A DNA stretch of 64,000 bases, taken from positions 206,392 to 270,391 of the forward strand of contig JAUKTV010000026.1 of NCBI GenBank assembly GCA_030549205.1, in the 5' to 3' direction. Below are positions 11,719 to 22,686 of this stretch, piece after piece. Positions within the stretch are counted from its first letter, which is position 1. Each line of letters begins with the position of its first letter. The position numbers and the translations under genes were made by a program. The notes under the pieces are model-generated. The model searched no databases, was not told the origin of the DNA, and worked only from the letters and a program-made list of their open reading frames with translations. This DNA comes from Apiosordaria backusii (lineage: Eukaryota > Ascomycota > Sordariomycetes > Sordariales > Lasiosphaeriaceae).

Positions 11719-12696
11719 TTTGGGAATAATCAGTTAAGGTAAGGTGACCAAGACGCCGCTCGCAGTTGAGGTTTCCAGTCAGGCCAGCATACAATTCAGC
11801 AAGGTTAGGACGTCAAGTTCCGAGAACACATGAAAATAGGTCTGGAAAAAAGGCCTTTGTCTCACACACTGGGGGGACTCAAGAGGATATATAATAACTA
11901 GAGCAAGGTAGAACATCGTTTTCACATCTCTGTTGGTTCTGTGTTATCAGCCACAGAGCATACCTAGCGAAACCGAAACCGAAGCTGAGCCTGATGCCGT
12001 CAGTGGCACAGTATGGGGCTTTTGCCTGAAACCTTGGCGGATCGTCCTTGATGTTCACTGGTTCAATTCTGACAAGAGTGCGACATTTGGTTGGTTGGTT
12101 CCACAGACGCGGGAGGCGCTGCCGCCAACTTCCATTGTTGGTGACTGAATCAGAGGCGCAGATGGAAGAAGTGACGTGGGCTGACGGCGGGTGAGAGCAT
12201 AGTGTTATTGTTTTTCTCACTGGTTCTGTCAGATGATAAGTCATTTGTGAGTTTTCTGGTGCTGAAGGATTGAGGTTCCTGCTTTGTGATGGTTTGTGAG
12301 CGGTAAAAATCGACGTGGCATTGCTGGAAATGCGGTGTTGACTGGGGTGGGAGCCAATGGGGAGGGGGAGGTGATGCAAGACCGAAAACCAACAAGGGGT
12401 CCTTGGGCATACCCGTTTAAGCTAACAACGCGATGAGCTGGAATCATCTTCCGACGAGGTGGTCTTCAATTTTCTCTGTAAGATGCAGATGAGAATTTCC
12501 TCTCGTGTCTTTGTAAGGTACGTTTTGTTTGTCTTCACTATCGTGAGCGGAGCTGGACTGTTACTGAAGCTACCTACCTACCTCCTAGAGAATGTCGTCC
12601 ACGGCTTCCAATCATGATGCCATGTAGGGCTATCAGGTGTGGGGATTTGATAGGATAAGAACCATGATTTCCTGAACGACAATAATTCGAATAGCT
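11719..12696. other. Intergenic stretch with no supported gene
   Basis: About 980 bp between two leftward genes. Minus-strand frames at 11879-12379 and 12150-12410 lack domains and any plausible splice partner. Confidence 0.4.
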
Positions 12697-13684
12697 TCAT
12701 GCCTCATCTTCCTTCGGTTCATCAGCAAGCCCATGGTTCCCTTTATACCCAGCAACCTCCGCCGGCTTCCACCCCTCCCTCTCCAACAACCCCCTATCCT
12801 CCAACCTGAAAACCTCTACCTTCAGCGGCCTGCAACACTTCTCCATCTCCTTTTCACTATCCGCGCCAAACCCCCACAGACTCAAATCCCCTCCCGGACA
12901 CGTACTTAACGCCATCAGCACATCCACCTCGGCCAAAAACTCAATGCTATCCCCCTTCTCAGCCGGGCAGGCACTCATGCAGTACCTCCCTTTCTCATCC
13001 AGCCCAGTCACCTGAAACAGATTAATCACATCATGCACGTCTTTCTCCTCGAAGCCAAACTCTTTCACCGCTCTAACGAGGTTGCTGTGGCAGTGGTAGT
13101 CGTAGCTTTGACCCGCAGATAGGAGGTGGTTGATATAAGGATCGCATCTTGTCCCTAGCAGATCGTGAACACGGCCGCCGTTGTTGTCGCGGCCGTACCA
13201 AGACAGGGAGTCGGAGATGATGGTCAGGAGAGGGCGCATATAAGGGAGACAGGACCACAGGCGGTTGTGGGTTGACAGGTGGGTGGAGTGGAGCTGGCGG
13301 GTGCGGGAGGCCCAGAAGCGCTCGGAGGGGTTCTGTTGATTCCTGCGGAGGGGAAGTTAGCGAAGGGAGGAATGTAGAGACGAGTTGACATGGCTGTTGC
13401 TAGACGCACCAGATGTTCAAATCACCGACTTGAGGCCCTTCAGGGGTGCTGATGCGGATGATGGAACCGGCGGGGGCGGTCCAGGCTTTTCCTGAGCGGA
13501 TGGGGAGAGTGAAGCTTTGGTCCAACACTCGAGGGGCTGTTTGTATCTTGGAATACAGCTCTTTGTCGACCGTCAGGGGTGAGTTGGGACCTGTGGGGAG
13601 ATAGGCTGGCACAGGGGGTGGAAGCTGGCGGCGAGAACTGAGACGAGCGAGATCGGCTTCGGAAAGAGCTGGATTGGTGGACAT
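12697..13684 (-). CDS. DUF1989 (urea carboxylase-associated) family protein
   Basis: Two exons, 13684-13410 and 13342-12697, give 306 residues. The intron (13343-13409) has GTGCGT, CTAAC and CAG; the join reads DLNIW-NQQNPSERF, the conserved family stretch. Members of this family (urea amidolyase-associated protein domain) occur in prokaryotes and fungi, often near urea or formamide metabolism genes; their reaction is not settled. Family-type motifs seen are QVGDLNIW, the WASRTRQLH segment, the D-LLGTRCDPY motif, and a Cys/His set near YDYHCHSNL and MSACPAEKGD that could bind metal. I start at ATG 13684; the codon three residues upstream is GTG. No urea-metabolism neighbour is visible here. 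Confidence 0.85.
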
Positions 13685-14246
13685 GATGAGCACGTTGGGA
13701 TTTCCAATATTCTTCAGTGGTGTTTTGATGTGAGTTTAGGAGGGCTCCATATCTCCTTGGTATTTCCGTTGCGTCAACGAACCCGAACCCCGCACGAACT
13801 ACCTACCTTAGTCACTACGTAGTCACGTTTCTTTAGATTGATTTAAAAGGCAATGAGGTTCACACTATAAATTGCCTTGCGAGTAGAATCCAGTAAGAAC
13901 CATACATCTGGGAAGAAAAGTCAGGTAAAAACCAGCCTTGCAGTCTTACTTGGTACGTAGCAATGAGGACTGTTCAGATGGAAGTGCTGTTGCGCGGGCA
14001 GTGTTGCTTGACCCCTGTCACCAGATGGCCTTTGGCGTGCGGGGAAGTGAGGGTACCTGGACATAGCATCTCTGATCACGACCGGTGTGCCTACCTTAGA
14101 TTACATCTCATTATGACCGGGTCCGGATGATACACAACACGTCTACATAAGGACAGAAATATTCCTAGATTCATCTCTGGACGTGTTTTGTACTTGTGCT
14201 TCTTGGCGAAAGTCGCGCTGGCGCTATCATCCAAACAGTGGAGGGG
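13685..14246. other. Intergenic, upstream of DUF1989 gene
   Basis: Promoter side of the DUF1989 gene. It contains scattered ACCTACCT-like and TAGTCACTACGTAGTCAC short motifs, and no supported coding frame. Confidence 0.4.
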
Positions 14247-14450
14247 CTACCGGTTCTACTCAACCGATATGGATTTATCTGTGCGCAGGCACGGGCCACT
14301 TCTCACACAAAATCCCCTGCTCTGTGGCTTCTCGGCATGGCGATCTGCTCAGATCAGCTCCGCTGAAGACATTGGCAAGTTTTTTTTGCTGTAAAAAGTG
14401 GCCCGTGCCTGCGCACAGATAAATCCATATCGGTTGAGTAAAACCGGGAG
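14247..14450. repeat. Long inverted repeat (60-bp arms), hairpin/MITE-like
   Basis: Arms 14247-14306 and 14391-14450 are reverse complements with four mismatches, including 45 perfectly paired bases (14257-14301). The loop is 84 bp. Three of four mismatches are C/T-type transitions. I find no clear target duplication at the ends. It lies 145 bp upstream of the next gene's ATG, so it may be a miniature transposon or be transcribed into a hairpin RNA. Confidence 0.85.
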
Positions 14451-14594
14451 ATTACCTAGGTGCTGCCTAGGAGGCCTTGAGGGCAGCTGAAGTGAGAAAC
14501 CACAATCTTTGACTCAGCCCCAGAAAACTGATCATCTTGTCAGCCTCAATTGCTCGAACTCCTTCTGCTATCAACCAACAGGTCGGCATTACCT

Positions 14595-15764
14595 ATGGAC
14601 GCGCTTTGTGAAGATATATTTGAGAAGGACTTGGACCTTGAGGAGTGGTCAGACGCGGAATGGAATAAGCGAGTGCCCAGGGGATCATGGAAACGCTGCA
14701 ACGAGTGCAGAAACAAAACCAACATTTGCGAACAATGCAGGTTTTGGCTGGAGAATTATGGCTGTCCTCGGCCGGACAATACTACAAATGAATCTTCATC
14801 GCTTGAAACTACCGAGTCTCAAGTTATTGGATCACTGCACACGTCATCAAGGACCGCAAGGCCTTATCTCCAGTTCTCTAAACATGAAGTCCGGCCCCAA
14901 ACGCCCACCGGAGCGAGCAGTGCCTTCCAGTACCATGAATCCGGATCATGGAGTCCTGAATCTCTCGAAGCTTCCATATCTTCCTGGACCTCTATATCGA
15001 ATTTATCACAGTCCTTTGCCACCGAGCAAGACCACCATATTCGATTCGACATTCAACGAGAGTACTCACGAGAGCACAGCTTGGGAGAAAGCTACATCAA
15101 CCTTGGTTCCATATCACACTCGCCGCCTTTGTTGAAGCCCACTGAGGCCGTCGATAAGGTAGAATCATGCACTCAACAAGTCTATTCTCACCAACTTGCA
15201 GAAAGACATCAAACACACAGCACCACTGCGACGATTTATGAAGAGCACCAAAACCAATACTATCATGACGCCCCTCATCTACTCAACACCGCAATCCGCT
15301 GTGCCAGCCTGAGGACATCGCATGGATATTCCTACATCAACACGACAACTACTACTTCACGCATCCGTCGGCAAAGAAAGACACCCAAATCTACACCCAA
15401 ACCCCCCTCTCCATTTGACTCAGGCTACACCCATGTCCTCTTTTCCGCTTCCCACGCCCTCTCAACTTGCCATGTCAAAGGTCTCTGGGCGCCTCGCCCT
15501 TTCCAATCAGAGAGGTTACATACTAGCTGGCGCTGGAAAAACTACAAGCGATCTATTCTGCGACACTATGGTTTGCCTGGGCTTGCTGAAGTCCAGACGC
15601 GGGGATGGAACGGAAATGTCAAAGGGGCAGTTGTAGGGTTGAGCATCGTGTTTCTTGAGTGGCCCAAGGATGTGTGGGGTTGGGTAATGAGCCGGAGAAG
15701 GAACGTAATAGGGGACTCGATTGGATGGGTGAAGGTTGATGATGGAAGGGGAGAGGTGCAATGA
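14595..15764 (+). CDS. Hypothetical protein with a CxxC-x6-CxxC motif
   Basis: A 389-residue single-exon protein I do not recognise. The N-terminal 30 residues are acidic. They are followed by C-N-E-C...C-E-Q-C (about residues 37-50), a possible zinc-binding pair, and then W-x-E-N-Y-G-C. The middle is Ser/Thr/His-rich and probably disordered. The C-terminal third (from about residue 270) is basic, with SGYTHVLFSASHALSTCHVKG and a Trp/Arg-rich end that looks ordered. I chose the ATG at 14595; upstream in-frame codons belong to non-ATG sequence. The long hairpin at 14247-14450 lies in its likely 5' region. It may be a lineage-restricted fungal protein. Confidence 0.6.
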   Translation: MDALCEDIFEKDLDLEEWSDAEWNKRVPRGSWKRCNECRNKTNICEQCRFWLENYGCPRPDNTTNESSSLETTESQVIGSLHTSSRTARPYLQFSKHEVRPQTPTGASSAFQYHESGSWSPESLEASISSWTSISNLSQSFATEQDHHIRFDIQREYSREHSLGESYINLGSISHSPPLLKPTEAVDKVESCTQQVYSHQLAERHQTHSTTATIYEEHQNQYYHDAPHLLNTAIRCASLRTSHGYSYINTTTTTSRIRRQRKTPKSTPKPPSPFDSGYTHVLFSASHALSTCHVKGLWAPRPFQSERLHTSWRWKNYKRSILRHYGLPGLAEVQTRGWNGNVKGAVVGLSIVFLEWPKDVWGWVMSRRRNVIGDSIGWVKVDDGRGEVQ

Positions 15765-15789
15765 ATCGCAATAGGACTAACACCCCCCA

Positions 15790-16909
15790 TCACTCAGTCA
15801 GACTCTCAAGAACGCCCTCCGCATTCGCAAACTTGAATTCCTCCATCGTCTCCTTCCACAACTGCGCAGAAACGCTCTCTCCTTCGCCCGTGTAGATAAT
15901 CGGAGCCATGCTGTTTGCGCAATCGGTCAGCCAAATCTTTGTTTCCCAATACATGTAGGAAATGCTAGATAAACACTCACGGAACCACCCTCTGAAAAGA
16001 CAAAAACTCTCCATGCGTCTCCTCCCCACAACCCACCGCTGCGCACATTACCATCCGCGCCGCAACAGCTGAGCTATTCCCAATCCACATCTTGATCCTC
16101 TGCATAACAGCCCCTGTGCTCGTCTTCCTGAACTCCCGATCAAACTCCGAATCATTGACCATCCCCGGAGACGCCCCATTGATCACCGCAACCGAAGCCG
16201 GCACACGCTTAGCCAGCTCATGCAGAAAGAACTGGCCAAGCAACTTTGACGTAAACATTCTATCTGCCAAATCCACATCCTCCACCTGTTTGTCAAGGGC
16301 CTCGAGGATAGGCGTCTCTTTCCCCAGCGGGAATTTCGCCCAAGCCGAGGCTTCCGATGAGGTAAAAGTGATGCGACTCGGTGCCGGCTGATGTGCTCTT
16401 GCTTTCCTGACAACAGGGAGTAGCAAAATTGCCAGCAGGGCAGTAGACAGGTAGTTCACCTGAAGCGTCTCGTCGTGCTTTGTTTGTGGGTGAAACGCCC
16501 GCTTTGCAGGCACACCCACCGCCGCATTCAGCATGACAATATCAAGTCTGTCAAGGATCTCTTTGGCTCGGCTGGCAAAAGTCACGACAGAGTCATAGTC
16601 AAATAGGTCGAGCTTCCAGACTTCAATGACGGCTGATTCGCGTCTGGATCCATCAGATTTGAGAGCGAGTTTCTCTGCGGCGGCGGTGCCTTTTGCTTCG
16701 TCCCGGACGGCGAGGATTAATCTACTGAGACCAAGGTCGAGGAGTTGCCGGCTGATTTCAAAGCCGACGCCCGAGTTGGCCCCTGTTACAATGGCGGTTT
16801 GGCCGGCGAGGTTGACGTTTTGGACTGGGACTGGTTTGAAGGTGGCTTGTTGGTAGAGGTAGCGGGGCAGGCTGGCCTGCTTCGAGGGGGTGATGGAGTA
16901 TTTTGACAT
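15790..16909 (-). CDS. Short-chain dehydrogenase/reductase family protein lacking the catalytic Tyr
   Basis: Two exons, 16909-15981 and 15910-15790 (349 aa). The intron (15911-15980) has GTGAGT, branch GCTGACC and CAG; the join reads RVVP-MAPIIYTG. The Rossmann fold is clear: TGANSGVG (residues 42-49), LNAAVG (about 127-132), and TFTSSEAS with the usual serine at about 184. The Y-x-x-x-K element reads M218-F-T-S-K222: the tyrosine codon is ATG, while the lysine is kept. This sequence type resembles fungal retinol-dehydrogenase-like SDRs. The NAD(P)-binding part is intact, so it may be a non-catalytic or altered enzyme. The start follows A at -3. Confidence 0.87.
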
Positions 16910-17293
16910 GATGGTTGAACGGAGGTGAAACATGAGATGGAAACGAAGTGACGTGTCAAGATTTAGGTACACGGCAGGAAAGTAGAGGTCAAAACTCAAA
17001 GGCAAGAAACTGCTTGGAGCCAACACACAGTGCGGAACTTGTGTGGAAACGTTGTTGCGTACTACAACACCAGGGAGCTTCAGGCAGGCGCACAACATCC
17101 CTGAAAATTGGTGTTTACTGAGGAATTGGTCAGTTATCGCCGGAGGGCCGTGCCGCTTTTCCCCGATTTATCTCATCAGCCGTTCAGTTTCTCACGACAA
17201 CGCGTCTCCCTGCACCCCGGAATAGGCCAAAAGATCTCTTCTCCAAACAAGTCCTCAGGAGATCCTACCTTATTTACACGTAGTAATTATCCA

Positions 17294-18287
17294 TCAACGA
17301 ACGCACTGAGAGTACCAATCATTGCTAAACTTGCACGTCCCCTCCGCGCATCTCGTTGGACCAGTCCACCCATTCCCTCCACACTGTCCCCAAAGGGGTG
17401 CAGTACCACCGCCCGGAGAGGGATTAGTAACCGGAGGATTCGAAGGGGCAGGGTTAGGAGCCGGCTGGCTCCCACCGCCATTCCCGCCATTCCCGCCAGT
17501 CCAGACAGCATGCTTGCCCACGTTGGTGTAGGGATACGACGGCACGCCGTAAATCCAGAACCGCAACGCCGGATCGTTGGGGTCATAGAGACCAGGGATC
17601 TTCACCATTGGGCCCGGTCTACCGTTGCCATTGCCACCGACTTCGATTTGAGCACAGGTAAAGTAAAACTCGGTATCTCCGCTCTGAGCACCGTGGAGCG
17701 CGATGTGCTCGACACGAACGAGGTATTGACCGGGTGGAGTATCGCGGGGGAGGGTAAACTGGACGGTGGAGAGATCCCAGGTGCACCAGTCTTTATCGTC
17801 CTGCAGTGAATCAACAGTGTTAGTACCTTATGTTAAGTCATGTACAAAGGCTTGGCCAGCGTAAGGAAAAACTCACCAAGTATCGGTTAGGAGGCTTGCA
17901 AATGATCATCTGATGAACCTTGAACCAATCCCCATCACCGCGATAGTTGCGAACATCGCCAGGGGCTTTGGACATGTGGATTGTCAACGGTCCCGGGTGC
18001 TGCATAGTTGCGTAGTACCATAGCTGGAAGCCGATAGTATCCCCAGGCATGACTTTGGCAACTTTGGTCTTTCCGGCATTGGCAAAGCTACCAGAGTTGC
18101 AACGAAAATCGTCGCTGGGCTGGAGAAACTGCTTCGTGGGCATGATACCGTTGCTGTTTTCGCGCATGTACTCCCAGTCACCGGAGAGCTTGCCGTTGAC
18201 GAGCAGTTTGCTGAAGCGGTAATGGGCTTCAGCAACTGGGGCCGCGGTGAGAACCCAGAGGGCGAGGCTTCCGAGGTTGAGCTTCAT
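17294..18287 (-). CDS. AA9 lytic polysaccharide monooxygenase with C-terminal CBM1
   Basis: A secreted copper enzyme that oxidatively cleaves cellulose or related glucans. Exons 18287-17877 and 17800-17294 give 305 residues; the intron 17801-17876 is phase 0 (GTGAGT...CAG). A 21-residue signal peptide ends AEA, so mature residue 1 is His22, the first copper ligand. His97 in MQHPGP is the second, and Tyr183 in EFYFTCAQIEV is the axial tyrosine. The usual Gln of the Q-x-Y motif is Glu181 here. A Gly/Pro/Asn linker (about 235-268) leads to a family 1 cellulose-binding module with GQCGG and four Cys at the C-terminus. I start at ATG 18287; three codons upstream are non-ATG. Confidence 0.95.
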
Positions 18288-20257
18288 GATTGACAAGTGA
18301 GGGTCGAATTTGGGACCTGGAGGTGCTAGAGATTGAGGTCAGGTTGCTACTGAGACGGGAGAAAGGATGACACTTCTTATACCTCTGGGGCTATTCATTA
18401 AATTGAGCCTTGTCCAGGTTGAGGTTTGCGCCGCTATGTTCTGCTGAATGCCATCTGCCAACCTGGAAGGTAATCACAAAGGGGCTAGGATTTCTTCGAC
18501 CCTGACATGCGATAGGTTCATCTTGATCACAAGATTCAGGTACCTTACCTAGGAAGTAGAGTATCATCGGTTGCGGTTAGACAATGTAGTCAATCTGTGA
18601 TAGGCGCGCATCATCGTAGCAATTGGCGAATTGCCGTTTCTCGTCATTGAAGCGGGAGCTCCCGATTGCTGGAATCCAATAATACGAATTTCACCAAGAG
18701 AGCGAATCGGCGCTGGCTTTCCGTGAAAGACTGAAAGAGACTCCTTGCCCGGACGGGCGTGAGATCAGATCGGATCCCTGACGACGGAACCGAGGCAAGC
18801 CAAGTAAGGTATCCGGGTAAGGAACCGAGTCGAGCCATGCAACATCGCGACCAGCTTTCGGCATTTGCTGCGGAGCTTTTCCCCGCGCAACAATTGCGGA
18901 GGGATGCACCGGAGTGGGGGTTTTAGAGGTTGTGCTTCCGTTCCGCATATGCCCGTGTCTATGTTGTGAGTGCCGTCCTCTCAGCGTAACTCGAAAGGTC
19001 GTAGTGGGAAGCTGAACGCTAACATAGCACGACCCTGTAACCGTGATCTGTGGTCGAACAACCTGTCTGTAATCTCCGGTCAATTCCAGATTAATAGGTA
19101 GGTCCTAGACGCGCCTATCATCGAGAGCAATGTTGACGTTGAGCAAAAACAGTCGAGTCAGGACGCATGATCCACACGGCAAACGGGGGTGAAAAACAAA
19201 CAAGTATGTAGCTTTATCAGACCATTTGTTTTCTGAGTTGGCTTAAAATCTACATGTTGGAATCGGGTTCGCGCCTCTGTCTGCAATACTTAGGTAAGAT
19301 TGTGTTGTCGTTTTCCTGACGCTCAATCTCTCTATACTCCACAGGTCCTTCCGCAGCCCTTCAAGCGCTTCCACAATCTTGCCATGGATAATGCTCTCGT
19401 ACTTCAGCTTTCCTTCCCAACTCCCCCGAACTCTTCATCCGAAATCGCCTCGAGTTCGTGTGATCTGCACGGTCAAGAAGTATTTCCTCCAGGGGTAGAA
19501 ACTACCACCTAGCTACAGCATTTATAGGAGTTGCTGCCCAACATCAAACCTAACCAAACCTCTTGCGCCCCTTTCTCAGGCTAGGTATACATTTTACAAT
19601 CTAACTAGGCATATACGACAGAGACCCGAGATTATTTCCTTGTTATGTTCGCATAAGGTACCAAGGGTAGCCAATGCTGGACTTGTACCAGAAATAGCAA
19701 GTCATCCCTTCCCTTTCCACGATACCGGTTGCACGCAGGAAAGAGCTGAGCACCGCCACAACCTTAATATCAATACACGTGCAGTGGTGTGGTTGCTCAA
19801 CCGCAAGGCTCCGGACTGTTTTGTGTGTCTTGGACATAAAAGACAAGGATCACGTCGTAAGCGGGACAACCTCAGCTCCGACCGCCTGGGATTCCCTGAA
19901 TCTTGCAGATACAGGTGTCCAATCCCGAGAGGATGCATAGGATCAGCCACAATCAAGATATGAAAAACAGGGCTGCATGCTCATGGAAAGTCAAATCAGA
20001 CATCGCTCCGTGTGTTTGGATCAGGGATGTTGATGGGCTGTTCCTGCTTTTGCCTGCATGTATACCTAGTGTGGGCGCACAGAGCAGAGCCTCGAGGACA
20101 TGCGAGCCACAAAGTTGGGTACCTATAAAGATGGCTGGATCGACTGGCGTCCGTTTCTATTATCCATTTCAGGCCATCTCGTTGTTAGTCGGTCGTTTGC
20201 CTCTTGGTTGCTCTAAAAAGTCACTCATTTGACACCCTCTTACTTCAGAAGCCCATA
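18288..20257. other. Intergenic stretch with no supported gene
   Basis: About 2 kb between divergent genes: the leftward AA9 gene and the rightward surface-protein gene. Small frames (for example 18691-19083 minus, 19640-19963 plus) lack domains or splice logic. It should contain both promoters. Confidence 0.4.
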
Positions 20258-21057
20258 ATGGTCGCCTCAAAGGCACTTGTTTACTTGCCCCTGGCACTGA
20301 GCTCCTACTTTGGAGCCTCTCTTGCGTCTGGCCATGACTCGATCGGAAAACGAGATTCTCTTCTTGAAGAGCGTCAGGGTTGCCGGACTCCAGGATGGAT
20401 TCCTGCTTGCCCTGGTAAGTGCCAAATTTCTCGCTCTCTTTTGCTCAGCACAACTGACTCCTGACTTGTGATCAATGTTCAGGGCCCTTCAAGTGCGTCC
20501 CTCCTGGCGCTATCTGCTGCTCCGACGGCGTCACTTACGTGATGCCGCCCCGCAACTGCCCCAATGGACAAACCCCCTTGGCCACCGCCACCATCGTCGA
20601 TCCCGCTCCTACCATCACCGCTGCCCCGGGCCCGACTATTACCGTCATCGATTATACTTGGTATACCTTCACCATCACTTGGTACTATTATTACTACTCG
20701 TATTATATCGACGCCACAACCACGATCCTGTACTCGACACTCTTGACGACGTCCACTGGCGTCTCCCTGACTGCCACAGACGCTGCCGCAGCCACGTCTT
20801 TGTACAATGAGTACACCAGGACAGTGGTACTGCCCACCCCGACTCAGACCGTCACAACTGTCAGCGCAACCGAGACTGTGTCGGTTGAACCAGAGCCGAC
20901 CACAACCGCGAGTTTTACTGTTTCGTCATCTGTCAATGGGACGATCAGCCTTGTCCTTCCCACCAGTACCAGCAGTGTTGTTGAGGCCAGCGCCGGAAAG
21001 AATGGCGTGGTGGGAGGATTGTTGGGTCTTGTCCTCGGTTTCGCTGCCATGCTATAG
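20258..21057 (+). CDS. Secreted GPI-type surface protein, Tyr- and Thr-rich
   Basis: Two exons, 20258-20414 and 20483-21057 (243 aa). The intron 20415-20482 has GTAAGT, CTGAC and CAG; the join reads CPG-PFKCVPPG. A signal peptide of about 24 residues ends LASG, followed by a KR site. A Cys-rich stretch (CRTPGW, CPG, KC, ICC, NC; six Cys) precedes a run rich in aromatic residues with five consecutive Tyr, then a Thr/Ser-rich, likely O-glycosylated stalk. The last 20 residues are hydrophobic after SAGKNG, a typical GPI-attachment signal. It is probably a cell-wall or plasma-membrane surface protein; its role is unknown. Confidence 0.82.
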
Positions 21058-21150
21058 ACAAGTCTCTTCTAAGCAGTCTGTATTGTTGGTGGTTGGTTTC
21101 TTGTTCAGGGAGGCAGTGTATGCAGCCTCTGTTAATTGCCTAAGTACTCT

Positions 21151-22269
21151 TCAAGTAGATTCACTCTTCGGAGATAATACATCCCCCAGTCCATACAAAA
21201 CCCCTCCATACTGCCCCTTCAGTCGATATCTCTCCCCAACTCCGCACTGCTCATAATACTCCTCGTCCCAGTAAAGACTCTCCTCTACACATGCCCGATT
21301 ATCCATCCCCGATATCTCCTGGAACCCAGCACACCCCGGATCCAACCTCGCCCACCGAACAATGTGTCCGTTTATATCCAACATCAAGAAAAGCGGCTCC
21401 CCAGTGTCAAACATGTGTTTATCCGCCACGACAAAACCCCTATTCATGACCGCCCGTTGCAGTTTCTTAACTCCATACGTGTTCATCACTTGTTTCTCCC
21501 ACTCTTCCACACTCGCACTTTCACCCTCGACGGCAGGGATGGGGTTGTAATCCACCCACTCCTTCAACTCTTTTCTTAGCCTTTCATCCATGTCCCAGTC
21601 GCTATTCTTGGTCATCTCGGCAATAGTTTTTCGACTGTAACGATCCTGCTCAATTGTGCTCGTTGCTAGCTCAGGAAGAAGCATTAGCACCTTGTCAACA
21701 ATCTCCTGCGGTGTAACGTCATCGGGAAAGTTGAACAACCCGGCGTCATTGAGGGTGAGTGAAGAGATATGATCACGGTGAAAGAACATGTCACTCGAAC
21801 GCAGGAGTTTGATCCATCTTTTTCTGGCGCTCTCTTGAGCGTCGTGGGATTCTGAGGGGTAGTACGTCCGGACCCAAACGGCGTCGTCGGTGAGGTCGAC
21901 GCAAGAGCTTGTGTTGGAGCAGAGGGTGTTGGCTACAATCCGGATGGACTGCGGGCGCCAGGGGACGAGGATGGTGGTGATTTCTTCTGGGGTGGGGAGG
22001 TGGAGGTCCAGAGTTGAGCCGTCATGGCGTTCGGTGAAGACGTCCCATTCTCGCGGGATTGTGGAGAGGGAGAGGAATTTGGTGACGAGGGCCTTTATTT
22101 GGAGGGAGGGAGTGAGGGGGGACGAGTTGTCCCAATTACGCTTTTGTTTGACGATGAGGTTAGTAAGGCTAGGTGGGTATAACGATCAGAACAGGAGCTC
22201 ATTGAGGCTTACGAGGAGGTATTGTTCGACGGGGAGGTGGCCCCAGGGTGGTGAAACGTTGTCAGTCAT
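21151..22269 (-). CDS. Hypothetical protein, two exons
   Basis: A short first exon (22269-22213, 19 codons beginning MTDNVSPPWGHLP) joins a long second exon (22140-21151) through a 72-bp intron with donor GTAAGC, a perfect TACTAAC branch site and acceptor AAG. The product is 348 residues, largely acidic, with many Trp, Arg and Glu residues, no signal peptide and no membrane segment. I recognise no domain. The middle includes a segment that reads as an ordered alpha-helical protein (EEWEKQVMNTYGVKKLQRA), and the C-terminal part has LFLMLDINGHIVRWARLDPG, which looks like beta strands. It is convergent with the surface-protein gene, with 93 bp between stops. The first exon is the least certain part. 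Confidence 0.65.
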
Positions 22270-22686
22270 GACTGCATCAAAACAGAACTAGATAACTCTT
22301 GTGGGAACATGAATTCCGGAGAGAAGGAAAGGCATGAACTCGTGGGTGGGATGAGGGGAGATTTATACCTACCAGGTAAACACCGTCCATGAATCACTGC
22401 TGCCTAAAGCTGCCTGTACGGCAGTGTGTTCCTTCATACGGCATATTAGCCCTTAAAGCCCGACGGGATCCTTCGGTACCTATGTATCGTTGGATATCAA
22501 GCATTTGGTAGGTACTGCCTGCAGGTTACCAGTGGTACCCCTGAAGGGTGTTACCTTAGTGGGGCTTTCAGGGGGCGACAGGGATGCCACGTGGCGACCC
22601 ACAGCGTTTACGATTGCATCTCGATTATCGACGACTTGATCAAACCCAATTCCAACCTCAACACCGTCAGTGAAACATCACCAAGG

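Noticed and set aside
12150..12410. Candidate small gene upstream of the DUF1989 gene
   Set aside because: Two overlapping frames without domain or splice signals.
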